This document shows positions 34,719-44,143 of a DNA stretch of 64,000 nucleotides, one piece after another. The stretch covers positions 62,001-126,000 of the forward strand of contig JADJFX010000035.1 in NCBI GenBank assembly GCA_016708345.1. Direction: 5' to 3'. Numbering within the stretch: position 1 is the stretch's first letter; each line of letters opens with the position of its first letter. This stretch comes from Candidatus Rhodoferax bjergmarkensis (GTDB taxonomy: Bacteria; Pseudomonadota; Gammaproteobacteria; Burkholderiales; Burkholderiaceae_C). The notes beneath the pieces are model-generated. The model saw only the letters and a program-made list of their open reading frames with translations. It did no database searches and was not told the DNA's origin. A program made the position numbers and the translations under genes.

Positions 34719-34767
34719 GAAAAATAAGAAAGCCCGGTCGGTTGACTCAAAGTCAGCCCGCCGGGCT
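34719..34767 (-). terminator. Strong intrinsic terminator, leftward
   Basis: On the reverse strand AGCCCGG...GGCTGAC and GTCAACC...CCGGGCT pair over about 14 positions around the loop TTTGA, then TTTCTTATTTTT follows. No protein gene lies directly upstream on this strand, which is why a small RNA is suspected. Confidence 0.6.
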
Positions 34768-35106
34768 CGACGGCTAACACGAGGTCAATGCCGTCAGACT
34801 CGCGCAGTGGGAGGGTAAAGTCCCAAAGTGCTTAGGGGCAAAAGATTGCCACCCAATAAGGTCGGGGCCGCTTTATCACACTGCCTCAAAGCAGGGACTG
34901 GCTACTGCCGACTAAACGCCTGTCAACTGTCAGGCCAGCACAGTCTAGGCACGCAAGCGACCGAATACAAATTAACTTTTCAATTGAAACCCGATGATCG
35001 ATTGCGAGAAAAAATAGAGGTGACTCTCCATGCGCAATGGCCTGCTTTACCCGTGAAATACCTGTCTGAAACTGAAAAACCATCATAAATAGAATAAAGA
35101 ATCTAT

Positions 35107-35132
35107 TTGATATTGTTGACTAGTTATATCAA
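35107..35132. promoter_or_regulatory. AT-rich dyad, possible operator or promoter element
   Basis: TTGATAT and ATATCAA flank a 12-base centre TGTTGACTAGTT, a perfect 7-bp inverted repeat. It lies about 200 bases before the transglycosylase start and at the presumed 5' end of the putative minus-strand RNA. Confidence 0.3.
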
Positions 35133-35333
35133 CACCCCCTAGAATCCCGCCATCCCAGCGAAAGCTAGGGATAACCCGAACCCGCTGCCGAACCCGGCAT
35201 AGTCAAATCTCTGCATAACGCAAGAAGGAACCCCAGCAGGATATTGATAGCGTACCAACCCAAACAAGGGCCGAAAGTGTTGAACTGCCATGCAGCCAAA
35301 GCACACCAGGCCCGCGCGAACGAAGGAAGAGCT

Positions 35334-36164
35334 ATGAAAGCATCTGAAAAATTGACCCGGTCCCTGCGAGTTTTCGCAACTGATGTGGCCCAGGGATTCT
35401 TTGAAATCACCCACAACGGTTTTGCCCTGATCGGGCTCGCCGTCATCTTCGCCGTCATCACCTTGACGGCCCGTCCCGAATTGCGCGAAGCAGGTGAGGT
35501 CAAACTCATCAGCTGGCTGCAAACCCGTCAAGTGGCATTGAATGGTCCTGACATCGAACCGGACGCTGAGCTCGACGCCATTGACCGCGCCACAGCGACC
35601 AACCCGCAAGACTTACCCAAGCAACAAGCCGCAGTAGCCTATTGGCTGAGCAAAAAATACCGTGTTGCACCGGAGCCCTTGAGCGCATTGGTGGAAGAGG
35701 CCTACGAGATCGGTCTTCGTACCAAGCTCGATCCCACGCTGATTCTGGCCGTGATGGCCGTCGAATCCGGGTTCAACCCCTTTGCCCAAAGCCCGATGGG
35801 CGCACAGGGCCTGATGCAGGTCATGACACGGGTCCACAGCGACAAATACGACAGCTTTGGCGGCAAACTGGCCGCTTTCGACCCGCTGACCAATCTGCGA
35901 GTCGGTGTCAAGGTGCTGCAAGAATGCATTAAGCGAGCAGGTACCACCGAAGGCGGCTTACGCTATTACGTCGGCTCCTCGACCGAAGATGATGGTGGCT
36001 ACGCCAGCAAGGTCATCGCAGAACATGCTCGCCTGAAGGCTGTGGCCAGTGGCCGCGCCGTACCCGTAGCCACGCCGCAAACCGTGCGGGCCGTCGTGCC
36101 GCCGGTCAAGCAGCCAGAAGCCGAAAAAGACAACACCGAACAAGTTGCCTTGGTCATCTCCTGA
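35334..36164 (+). CDS. Membrane-anchored lytic transglycosylase (SLT domain)
   Basis: Cleaves peptidoglycan glycan strands. It has 276 residues from the ATG at 35334, preceded by GAAGGAAGAGCT. One membrane helix at about 29-46 (GFALIGLAVIFAVITLTA). The SLT domain contains the catalytic glutamate in ILAVMAVESGFNPFAQSP and the following MGAQGLMQVMT. The last 40 residues are low complexity and proline-rich. The longer open frame from 35244 has no ribosome site. It precedes the glyA riboswitch. Confidence 0.88.
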   Translation: MKASEKLTRSLRVFATDVAQGFFEITHNGFALIGLAVIFAVITLTARPELREAGEVKLISWLQTRQVALNGPDIEPDAELDAIDRATATNPQDLPKQQAAVAYWLSKKYRVAPEPLSALVEEAYEIGLRTKLDPTLILAVMAVESGFNPFAQSPMGAQGLMQVMTRVHSDKYDSFGGKLAAFDPLTNLRVGVKVLQECIKRAGTTEGGLRYYVGSSTEDDGGYASKVIAEHARLKAVASGRAVPVATPQTVRAVVPPVKQPEAEKDNTEQVALVIS

Positions 36165-36210
36165 GTTCCCGGGCACCGCAGCTTGGTGCGCCGTGTCAGT
36201 TAAACTCACC

Positions 36211-36336
36211 GAGTACGCGACTGGCGATAGGCGCTCTGACCTTGTGGGCAAGAGTTGCTGACGTGGGAACACCACGGGGAAGCGTGCCGCAGTGCCAAGT
36301 TGGCCACTGCGTTCAGCCGTTCGCCTGGGCAGCCCT
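36211..36336 (+). promoter_or_regulatory. ZTP (pfl) riboswitch upstream of glyA
   Basis: The conserved pfl/ZTP features are present in order: CGCGACTGGCGATAGG, a variable stem, GTGGGAACACCACGGGGAAGCG, a variable linker, then GCCGTTCGCCTGGGCA forming the pseudoknot half. The class senses ZTP/ZMP (10-formyl-THF shortage) and is known upstream of one-carbon genes including glyA. It lies 45 bases before the glyA start, so it probably switches transcription termination or ribosome access. Confidence 0.88.
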
Positions 36337-36381
36337 GGGATCACACGCTGATCCACAGGCCTCTTGTCTTTTAGGACTGCC

Positions 36382-37626
36382 ATGTACAACCGTAACATTC
36401 TCGTCGAGCAAACCGATCCCGAAATCTTTGCTGCCATCCAGGCCGAACACGCCCGCCAGGAACACCATATTGAGCTGATTGCCAGCGAAAACTACGCCTC
36501 GCCCGCCGTGATGGCCGCGCAAGGCTCGCAGCTCACCAACAAATACGCCGAAGGCTACCCCGGCAAGCGCTACTACGGCGGCTGTGAATACGTGGACATT
36601 GCCGAACAACTGGCGATTGACCGCGTCAAGCAAATTTTTGGTGCCGACTGCGCCAACGTGCAGCCGCATTGCGGCGCTTCGGCCAATGAAGCGATTTTTC
36701 TGGCCTTTTTGAAGCCCGGCGACACCATCATGGGCATGAGCTTGGCCGAAGGCGGCCACCTGACCCACGGCATGGCGCTGAACATGAGCGGCAAGTGGTT
36801 CAATGTGGTGAGCTACGGCCTGAACGACAAGGAAGAAATCGACTACGACGCCATGGAGCGCAAGGCCCACGAATCCAAACCCAAGCTGATTGTGGCGGGT
36901 GCCTCCGCCTACGCCCTGCGCATCGACTTTGAACGTTTTGCCAAAGTGGCCAAAGACGTGGGGGCCATCTTCATGGTGGACATGGCCCACTACGCCGGCC
37001 TGATTGCCGCCGGCCTGTACCCCAACCCGGTGCCGCACGCTGATGTGGTGACCTCCACTACCCACAAGAGTCTGCGTGGCCCGCGCGGTGGCATTATTCT
37101 GATGAAGGCGCAGCATGAGAAGGCCGTCAACAGCGCCATCTTCCCCGGCCTGCAAGGTGGCCCGCTGATGCATGTGATTGCCGCCAAGGCAGTGGCTTTC
37201 AAAGAAGCACTGAGCCCTGAATTCAAGCTGTATCAGCAGCAAGTGCTGACCAATGCCCGCATCGTGGCTGAAACGCTGGTGTCACGTGGCCTGCGCATCG
37301 TCAGCGGCCGCACCGAAAGCCATGTGATGCTGGTGGACCTGCGCGCCAAGGGCATTACCGGCAAAGAAGCCGAAGCCGTGTTGGGCGCTGCCCACATGAC
37401 CATCAACAAAAACGCCATCCCCAACGACCCCGAAAAGCCCATGGTCACCAGCGGCGTGCGCATCGGCACCCCTGCCCTGACCACCCGCGGCTTCAAAGAC
37501 GAAGAAGCCCGCATCACTGCGAATTTGATAGCAGATGTGCTGGACAATCCGCGCGACAGCGCCAATATTGACGCAGTGCGGGCCAAGGTGAATGCGCTGA
37601 CGGCAAGGTTTCCGGTTTACCGTTGA
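36382..37626 (+). CDS. glyA: Serine hydroxymethyltransferase
   Basis: Interconverts serine and glycine while charging tetrahydrofolate with a one-carbon unit. It has 414 residues from the ATG at 36382 (TTAGGACTGCC upstream). The N-terminal block is EHHIELIASENYASPAVM, the PLP lysine is Lys229 in VTSTTHKSLRGPRGG, and PGLQGGPLMHVIAAKAVAFKEAL follows. Expression is presumably controlled by the ZTP riboswitch directly upstream. nrdR, the usual downstream neighbour in betaproteobacteria, is absent; the pilus cluster follows instead. Confidence 0.97.
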   Translation: MYNRNILVEQTDPEIFAAIQAEHARQEHHIELIASENYASPAVMAAQGSQLTNKYAEGYPGKRYYGGCEYVDIAEQLAIDRVKQIFGADCANVQPHCGASANEAIFLAFLKPGDTIMGMSLAEGGHLTHGMALNMSGKWFNVVSYGLNDKEEIDYDAMERKAHESKPKLIVAGASAYALRIDFERFAKVAKDVGAIFMVDMAHYAGLIAAGLYPNPVPHADVVTSTTHKSLRGPRGGIILMKAQHEKAVNSAIFPGLQGGPLMHVIAAKAVAFKEALSPEFKLYQQQVLTNARIVAETLVSRGLRIVSGRTESHVMLVDLRAKGITGKEAEAVLGAAHMTINKNAIPNDPEKPMVTSGVRIGTPALTTRGFKDEEARITANLIADVLDNPRDSANIDAVRAKVNALTARFPVYR

Positions 37627-37886
37627 AAGTTTCGCCTGTAATGAGGTAGTACCCATCAACTCTGTTGTCAGCCGAACACGTGTGAGATTCGTCCCCTGCA
37701 GGTATGCGTGACTCAGAACGCGGGTGGTTGAGGTCGAGCATCATTTGTGCGTACACGACAAACAATGCCTCCAGCCCCGGGGCGATAAACGCACAATGAT
37801 GCAAAGACCGACCAACGGTGTTGGCGGTCTGACAAACGGCTATGTGGGGGCTTTATTTCGCGGTGAAATTGTCCTAAGCTTGGGCC

Positions 37887-38513
37887 ATGATGAAAAATCA
37901 CTGCTCTGCCACCCAAGTGCCCTTACTTTTTGGTTTTGCGCGTGCGCCAATGACCTTTCGCAAAGTTTCTGGCTTTTCACTCGTTGAGGTTCTGGTTTCG
38001 ATTGTTGTTTTGACATTCGGTTTGCTTGGCATGGTGGGAATGCAGGCTGCTGCGTTGAAATCAAATCGGGAAGCTCGCTCTCAGTCGTCTGCCATTTTTT
38101 TGGCGCGTGAACTAGCTGAAATGATACGAGGCAACAAGTCTGAAGCCATCAAGGCCTCACCGAACAACCCTTACCTCGGTTCGTTCAGTTCATCACCCTT
38201 GACTGCAACAACAACATCGTACTGTTTAAGTGTGGCAACAAGCACTACAGCATGCACAGATGCTGCTGACATCGCAAACGCCCAATTGACTGAGTGGTTG
38301 ACGCGAGTAGATGCCGAACTACCTGGAGCACGGGTTGCCATTTGTTTTGACGCATCCCCCTTTGATGCAAACGGTTTGCCGCGGTGGGCCTGTGATAACA
38401 CTGGCAACATCCTAGCTATCAAAATTGGTTGGACACGTGGCTCTACTGACAAGACAAAGTTGGCAATGCGGCACTTGAAAGAACCTCGGATAGCACGTCA
38501 AGACCTTCAGTGA
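37887..38513 (+). CDS. pilV: Type IV pilus minor pilin PilV (C-terminus frameshifted)
   Basis: Minor pilin that helps prime pilus assembly. As read, 208 residues: a short leader, a prepilin peptidase site SGFSLVEVLVSIVVLTFGLLG (the second ATG at 37890 or the one at 37950 could be the start), then a globular domain. The frame ends IARQDLQ at 38513. If one T is restored near 38460-38462 (KFG instead of KLA), the sequence continues GNAALERTSDSTSRPSVIVPVTPGNL and stops at 38540-38542, the ending expected for PilV. A one-base deletion is therefore likely. It starts a lower-GC cluster. Confidence 0.8.
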   Translation: MMKNHCSATQVPLLFGFARAPMTFRKVSGFSLVEVLVSIVVLTFGLLGMVGMQAAALKSNREARSQSSAIFLARELAEMIRGNKSEAIKASPNNPYLGSFSSSPLTATTTSYCLSVATSTTACTDAADIANAQLTEWLTRVDAELPGARVAICFDASPFDANGLPRWACDNTGNILAIKIGWTRGSTDKTKLAMRHLKEPRIARQDLQ

Positions 38514-38608
38514 TCGTGCCAGTTACCCCTGGGAATTTATGATATGAACTCAATGCACGATAAATGTTCAAAGTGCGGATTTAATCCGCATCGGCGTATT
38601 CTCAATCA

Positions 38609-39723
38609 ATGGTTCGTCATTCCGGATTGACCATGGTTGAACTGCTGGTGGCAATGGCCCTTAGCCTGCTTATCGCCTTGGCTGCCATATCAGCACTGAC
38701 GGTCACTCGCCGGGGTTTTACAACGGTAGATGCCGCTTCACAACTTCGAGATAACGGACGCTTTGCTGCTGATCTGATTCAGCGTCTTGCCGTTCAAAGC
38801 GGATTCAAAGATGTGATGTACGCCGCTCGCGATACAACCAACATCAATAACGACACTCGTCCTAACGTAACAGGGTTAAACAACGCAATGAGCAGTAGTT
38901 CCGACCCATTAAACAGTTCTACCGCACACACAGGTGCAACAGTCGCCGGCGACAGTGATGTGCTGATCTTGGGCAACCAACTGGTTCGGCGAAATGAAGA
39001 CCCGCTCAATTCAGATGCTGACGGGTCAATGATTGACTGCAATGGAAGAACTCTGACAACCGGCGCAGCGCCAATCTCACGTGACAATCGCATGTCCAGC
39101 ATATTGAGCGTAGCTGTCAGCAATGGGGAGCCCTCATTGATGTGCTCCACAGTAGATTCGGCTGGCACCATTACTTCTGCGCAACCCATCATTGAAGGCG
39201 TTGAAAATTTTCAGGTGCTTTATGGCACCGAGGACGTTACTGCCGGCACAGCACCAGCCTCAACCTACGGCATTACCGCTGGTGCTGCCACCTGCGGCAT
39301 TGGAACATATTCACCAGACCCTCCACCGCAGCAGACACTACCGCCTTGCAGACTTGGCAAACCGCTTGGGCAACTTGGGAGGCGAGCATCAACAAAACTC
39401 CGAATAGATACCTGCGCGCAAGTCAAATGACAGTTACCAGTGGTACGGCCACACAAAATGCAATCGACACTAATGCCAATTGGCGTCGGGTGCGCAGCCT
39501 GCGTATTGGCATGATTCTGCGTGGTGCGCCAAATACAGCCCAAAACGCGGTAACCCAAACACTTTACCCATTTGGTTCGGCCAAATCAGGCAGCAGCGCA
39601 ACGGCTGGCTCGGCGCTGTCTTCAAGCGCTGACATAGGCACTGCTTATTCGGCACCAGCCGATGGGCGACTACGTCAAGTGTTGACGTTCACCGTGCATT
39701 TGCGCAATGACCAAGGTCTTTAA
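38609..39723 (+). pseudogene. pilW: Type IV pilus minor pilin PilW, frameshifted
   Basis: The prepilin motif SGLTMVELLVAMALSLLIAL opens frame 2 (from 38609), which runs well to GIGTYSPDP and then turns to nonsense. From 39322 frame 1 continues sensibly as STAADTTALQTWQTAWATW and RYLRASQMTV to HLRNDQGL (stop 39721-39723), including the PilW hallmark NWRRVRSLRIGMILRG. One base is missing at about 39320-39322. An earlier ATG at 38544 could be the ancestral start but needs another indel. PilX follows after 16 bases. Confidence 0.78.
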
Positions 39724-39739
39724 GAAATTCGGAGCCATC

Positions 39740-40327
39740 ATGATTCCAAGTTGCTACCGTCTCGACCAGAACCCTGCCCGACAGCGCGGTGCGTCGCTGA
39801 TTATGGTCATGATGATTCTCATCATTGTTTCTCTATTGGGCATTGGTGGCGCACAAATTGGACTTATGAGTGAGCGCGGCGCACGCAACGACCGTGACAT
39901 GCAAGTTGCTTGGCAAGCTGCAGAAGCGGCTTTGATCGACGCTGAAGCAGACATGTTCGGCACACGCAAACCTTTCTTTGATGGTAAAACCCGTACAGGA
40001 TTTCTCGCGGGCTGCGGTACTTCTGGCACTTCAATGGGTTTATGCGATTTAACAAGTTCCGGAAAACCAGCTTGGCTGACTGTTGACTTTACCAATACGG
40101 ATTCCAACGCGCCAACAACTGCATTTGGTGCATTTTCCGGCAATTCATTTAAAACCGGTACTACTGGTGTGCAACCTTACCAATTGCCTCGCTACATCAT
40201 CGAACTGGTTGAAGACCCTTTTTCGAAGGGCAATTACGTCTACCGGGTTACTGCCATGGGCTTCGGGCCCCGTCAAGACATTCAAGCCGTGATGCAAATG
40301 ATTTACAGAACCCTCAACGAGGATTGA
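39740..40327 (+). CDS. pilX: Type IV pilus assembly protein PilX
   Basis: 195 residues from the ATG at 39740 (CGGAGCCATC upstream). Leader MIPSCYRLDQNPARQRG, then a hydrophobic helix ASLIMVMMILIIVSLLGIGGAQ lacking the glutamate of true pilins, as usual for PilX. ERGARNDRDMQVAWQAAEAALIDAE is the family block, and the C-terminus YRVTAMGFGPRQDIQAVMQMIYR is complete. It is one of the two intact genes of the cluster (with the fimT-like gene). It follows pilW and lies four bases before pilY1. Confidence 0.88.
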   Translation: MIPSCYRLDQNPARQRGASLIMVMMILIIVSLLGIGGAQIGLMSERGARNDRDMQVAWQAAEAALIDAEADMFGTRKPFFDGKTRTGFLAGCGTSGTSMGLCDLTSSGKPAWLTVDFTNTDSNAPTTAFGAFSGNSFKTGTTGVQPYQLPRYIIELVEDPFSKGNYVYRVTAMGFGPRQDIQAVMQMIYRTLNED

Positions 40328-41484
40328 TGCCATGTCCGACCATCAAACAAGCCCAACAGTCAACATGACACAGAACACCAACATAGCTGGCAACCTTCGC
40401 CGCAAAATATTCTTGGGTCTGCATTGGTTTCGCCACAATGCGTTGGTTATTGTTACCGTGCCACTTTTAGCCGCGATTTCATTCTTGGCGGTAAGCCAGA
40501 GCTCGCCCCAGCATCCCCGCCATCAATCTGTCGGCAGACCCGCTTTACGCCGCAGCGTCGGGCGACAAGCCGGTTTTGGCGCTCGCCCTGTCGGTGGAGT
40601 TCCCAACGGTTGGTGCACAGTATGTAGATCCCGACAACAACGGCACTTCGAATGATGTCACGTACTCACCAACCATTGAATACCTTGGCTATTACGATGC
40701 AGAAAGTTGCTACACCTATGACGACGCTGGTACTGGTGCGCCATCGGGCCAAGAGCTTAGTTACAAACGATTTATACGTCGTGGCCCGGCAATCCCCCTA
40801 AGCACACCCAACACCGATAACCCCACCTGGACATCGCGTTTATGCTGGGACAACAGCAAGAGCTACAGCAAGGACGACGGCACCACCCCCGCCTACAGCA
40901 CGGCATCCAATGATGCCTTTAGCGGCAACTTTTTAAACTGGGCCTCCAGCTCAGCTATTGACATGTTGCGCCTGTCATTGACGGGTGGTGACCGTGTGAT
41001 TGACACCGCGACCATGACGGTTTTACAGCGCGCCATCATTCCTGATGGTGACCCCATCAGCATGGGTAACAGTAATAACTTTCCTGCAAAACGACTTTAC
41101 AAGTCCGGCACTTCGCGTGCTATCACTTCTGCGAATTTTGCTTCGCCAGCCTATGCCTCCGGAGTGGAATATTTTGGCGCTGTGCCAACGGCCATGGCCA
41201 CTGCAGCCGGTTCAAACGATATTTTTGTCGCAAACACCCTCAATCGCATTTACTTTGGCACCAGCAAATCAGGCAATAATTCAGGTGGATTTGGCTCCTA
41301 TACCCTTGGATCCGCGGGTGCATCGAGCACTTACCAAATGGGCACGATAGCCGCTAGTTCCACCACCTTGCCGAGCAGTTCCAGCTACCAGACCGGAACT
41401 GCGGCCGACAACAACACCGCATTGGCCACTGGCAACCAATTCGGCCCAATCACCACCAGCACTTCATCATTGCCTAGTGGTTCT

Positions 41485-42087
41485 GTCGACTGTGCGGCCA
41501 AGGACGCAACCTGCTCCTTGCCCGCTGGCACTTGGGAGGTTTGGTACGGTTTGGGCACCACATGGAAAGTAGCTCCGGCAACTGGTGCAGTTCCATGTAG
41601 TAACACTCAGTTTGGCGGTAGCCTGGCCCTGGCACCAAAAGATGCCACTACAAGCCCTACAGTGGCACTTGGACGCCCGCAACCCCTGCAACATTCTGTG
41701 CCAACCTGAATGGCACTTGCAGTCTGCCCTCGGGCAACTGGGAAGTTTGGTTTGGCCAAGCCAGCGCATGGAGGGTTGCCCCGGCAACTGGTGCTGTGCC
41801 CTGCACGACAGCTGTTTTTGGTGATCCGTCGGGCTCTTCTGAAAAATGCTATTACAAGCCCTATACGGGCACATGGACTCCGGCACCCAATGTCACCTTG
41901 TGCGCCAGTGAAAATGGCACGTGTACATTGCCCTCAGGCACATGGGAAGTTTTATACGGTGCGGGCACCACTTGGAAAGTTGCCCCGGTCTCTGGCACAG
42001 TGCCTTGCACGAACGCTGTGTGGGGGGACCCCATATCTCGTACAGCAAAAAAATGTTATTACCGAGCCTACACCGGCACATGGACAC
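41485..42087 (+). repeat. Three tandem Cys-rich 68-residue modules inside PilY1
   Basis: Three copies of a unit of about 204 bp, with LPxGxWEV cores at 41518, 41724 and 41928. Unit pattern: C-A-x(5)-T-C-x-L-P-x-G-x-W-E-V-x-x-G, TTWKVAPxxGxVPC, then KCYYKPYTGTWTP. Four cysteines per unit and several invariant tryptophans. Spacing is exactly 204 bases between copies 2 and 3, and 206 between 1 and 2, where one frameshift lies. Seen directly in sequence; function unknown. Confidence 0.85.
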
Positions 42088-44131
42088 CCACGACGACAAC
42101 CGCAACGACGCTGAACAGCGATGGTTACTTTTTTGCCCGTGTACAGGTGTGTGATCGGGATGCCAGCACTTACACCCTGAAAGAAAAGCGCTACTGGAAT
42201 CTTTGCACTCAGTATTCAGACGGTGCGACAACGCCCCCGCCACCTACAAACCAACTGGCGCAATACAAAAATACAGTGACCAATTGCGACTTGCAGCGTT
42301 TGGTTACCTCATGGATCAGCAGACTAGTCGTTATGGCGGCGTGCTGCGCGCACCCATAAAATTTGTCGGGGCTAAAACGTTTGACATCAACGGTAATCAG
42401 ATCAGTGGAGCAAATGCTAACCAAGAATGGGATACTGTCACTGGTGTCTTCAACCCCAATCCGGATGGGAACAGTACCGTGCCTACGACTGACAGTCGCG
42501 GGGTTTATTTAAGCGGCGTGATCAGCTATGTCAACCAGTTCGGTCGAACAGGTTCAGTTCCAGGGCGCTACAAAAAATATGACCCCATTGGTGAACTGCA
42601 TTACCAAGCCGTTCGGTACCTGCAAGGACTCCAACCGAGCGCAGCTGCAATCAGCGGTCTGACCTCTGACATGTCGGACGGCTTTCCGGTCTTTACCACT
42701 TGGGCCGATCCATATGGTGACGGCCGCTCAAGTACTTCCGACTACGCTTGCCTGAAAAGCAATATTGTGATTATTGGCGATATAAACTCTTGGGACTACA
42801 ACAGCAGACTGCCAGCTGCAAGTGCAGCCGATAACATCCCGGATATTGCTTACTGGCATGGCATCGCCGCCAAGTTTGAGAGTAACACGGCGGGAACTTA
42901 TCTGGACGGTGCCGGGGTATCGCGAACCATTGCCAACCCGAATACTGCAAATTCTGCAGGCTTGACCAGCGTAACAGGCAGTTCATCCATTGTCGGGTCA
43001 GCCTATTGGGCGCACACCCATGACATTCGAGGCACTGGCTGGACCAACGCAACGGCTGCGGGCACTGCAGGCACCACGCTGCAACGCCCGGGACTGCGTG
43101 TCAAAACGTTTGCCTTTGACGTAAACGAGTATGGTGGCTCCAATAACGCAAACACTCGACGTTCGTCCAACCAGTTGTTCAGGGCAGCCAAATACGGCGG
43201 CTTTGAAACCGACCCATCTAACTCGGCTAAGAATCCGTACAACACCCAGGGCAATCCCTTTGTCAATGAGCTCGATGGCAACAACAACAATTTGGTCTGG
43301 CAAGACACCGACACCCGCGTATCGCGAACGGGTGAAGCTAACACCTATTTCCTGCAAAGCGATGCACGCGGCGTGCTGACTGCATTCGACGATATTTTCA
43401 GTCGTGCTTCAACATCAGCCTACAACATTGGCGGTGGTGCGAATGATTCAAAATCGGTTCAGATTGTTGACACAATCTACCAAGGAAAATTTGACACTTC
43501 TGACTGGAGCGGCGACCTAGAGGCAAGTTCCGTGACCACACACGCAATCAAATGGTCTGCGGCAAATCGCCTTAGCGCCATGATAGATCCTGTTACCTCA
43601 CGCAATATTGTGGTTGGCAAAGTGGGTGCAACGGCAAACCCAGTAGCTACAGCGTTTACCTGGAATGACATTGAGACAAGTTTGAAAACCGAACTCAACA
43701 CCAGCGCTGCTGATGGATTGGCACAAGACAGGCTTAATTATTTGCGAGGTGATAAAAGTAAAGAGGGTAGTCCATTTCGAAAACGCAACAAGCTACTCGG
43801 TGACGTGATCAACTCTGGTGCGGTGTATTCGGGCAAACCTTCAACAGACATCAGTTCCAGCAGCTATACCAGCTTTGCCAGCACCTACGCCTCACGCACA
43901 CCTGTTGTGTTTGTGGGAGCCAACGACGGTATGCTGCACGGTTTAAATGCTGCTACAGGCGATGAGATGCTGGCCTACATCCCCAGTTGGATGGGTTCGA
44001 AACTGGCTGCTCTGACCAATGCAAGTTATGGAACAAGTGCAGTCCCTCACCAAAGCTATGTTGATAGCCCACCTGCAGTGGCTGAAGCTCAAGTTGGATC
44101 GACTTGGAAAACTGTTCTGATCGGCGGAACT

Positions 44132-44143
44132 GGGGGGGGGGGG
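44132..44143 (+). repeat. G12 homopolymer in pilY1
   Basis: Twelve consecutive G encoding four glycines in IGGTGGGGQGVYALD, currently in frame with the flanking propeller region. Tracts of this length slip readily during replication. Confidence 0.92.

Larger units (their letters stand above)
34652..35333. other. 682-base non-coding region, possible minus-strand small RNA
   Basis: No credible protein gene. Short frames exist on both strands (34828-35088 plus, 34886-35086 minus) but lack ribosome sites and recognisable sequence. On the minus strand the stretch from about 35090 down to 34720 contains several inverted repeats (GACGGC/GCCGTC, GCCTG/CAGGC) and ends in a strong intrinsic terminator, the layout of a small RNA gene. 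I could not match it to 6S, tmRNA, SRP or RNase P RNA. The right end (35140-35333) is probably the leader of the transglycosylase gene. Confidence 0.35.

Noticed and set aside
34828..35088. 86-codon plus-strand frame in the gap before the transglycosylase
   Set aside because: No ribosome site, no recognisable sequence, and the region shows RNA-like inverted repeats instead.
37500..37560. glyA segment AATTTGATAGCAGATGTGCTGG resembling the palindromic element
   Set aside because: Only one half is present and the encoded residues (ANLIADVLDNP) are a normal part of serine hydroxymethyltransferases.
37800..37835. Hairpin GACCG...CGGTC before pilV as a terminator for glyA
   Set aside because: Only five base pairs with no following T run.
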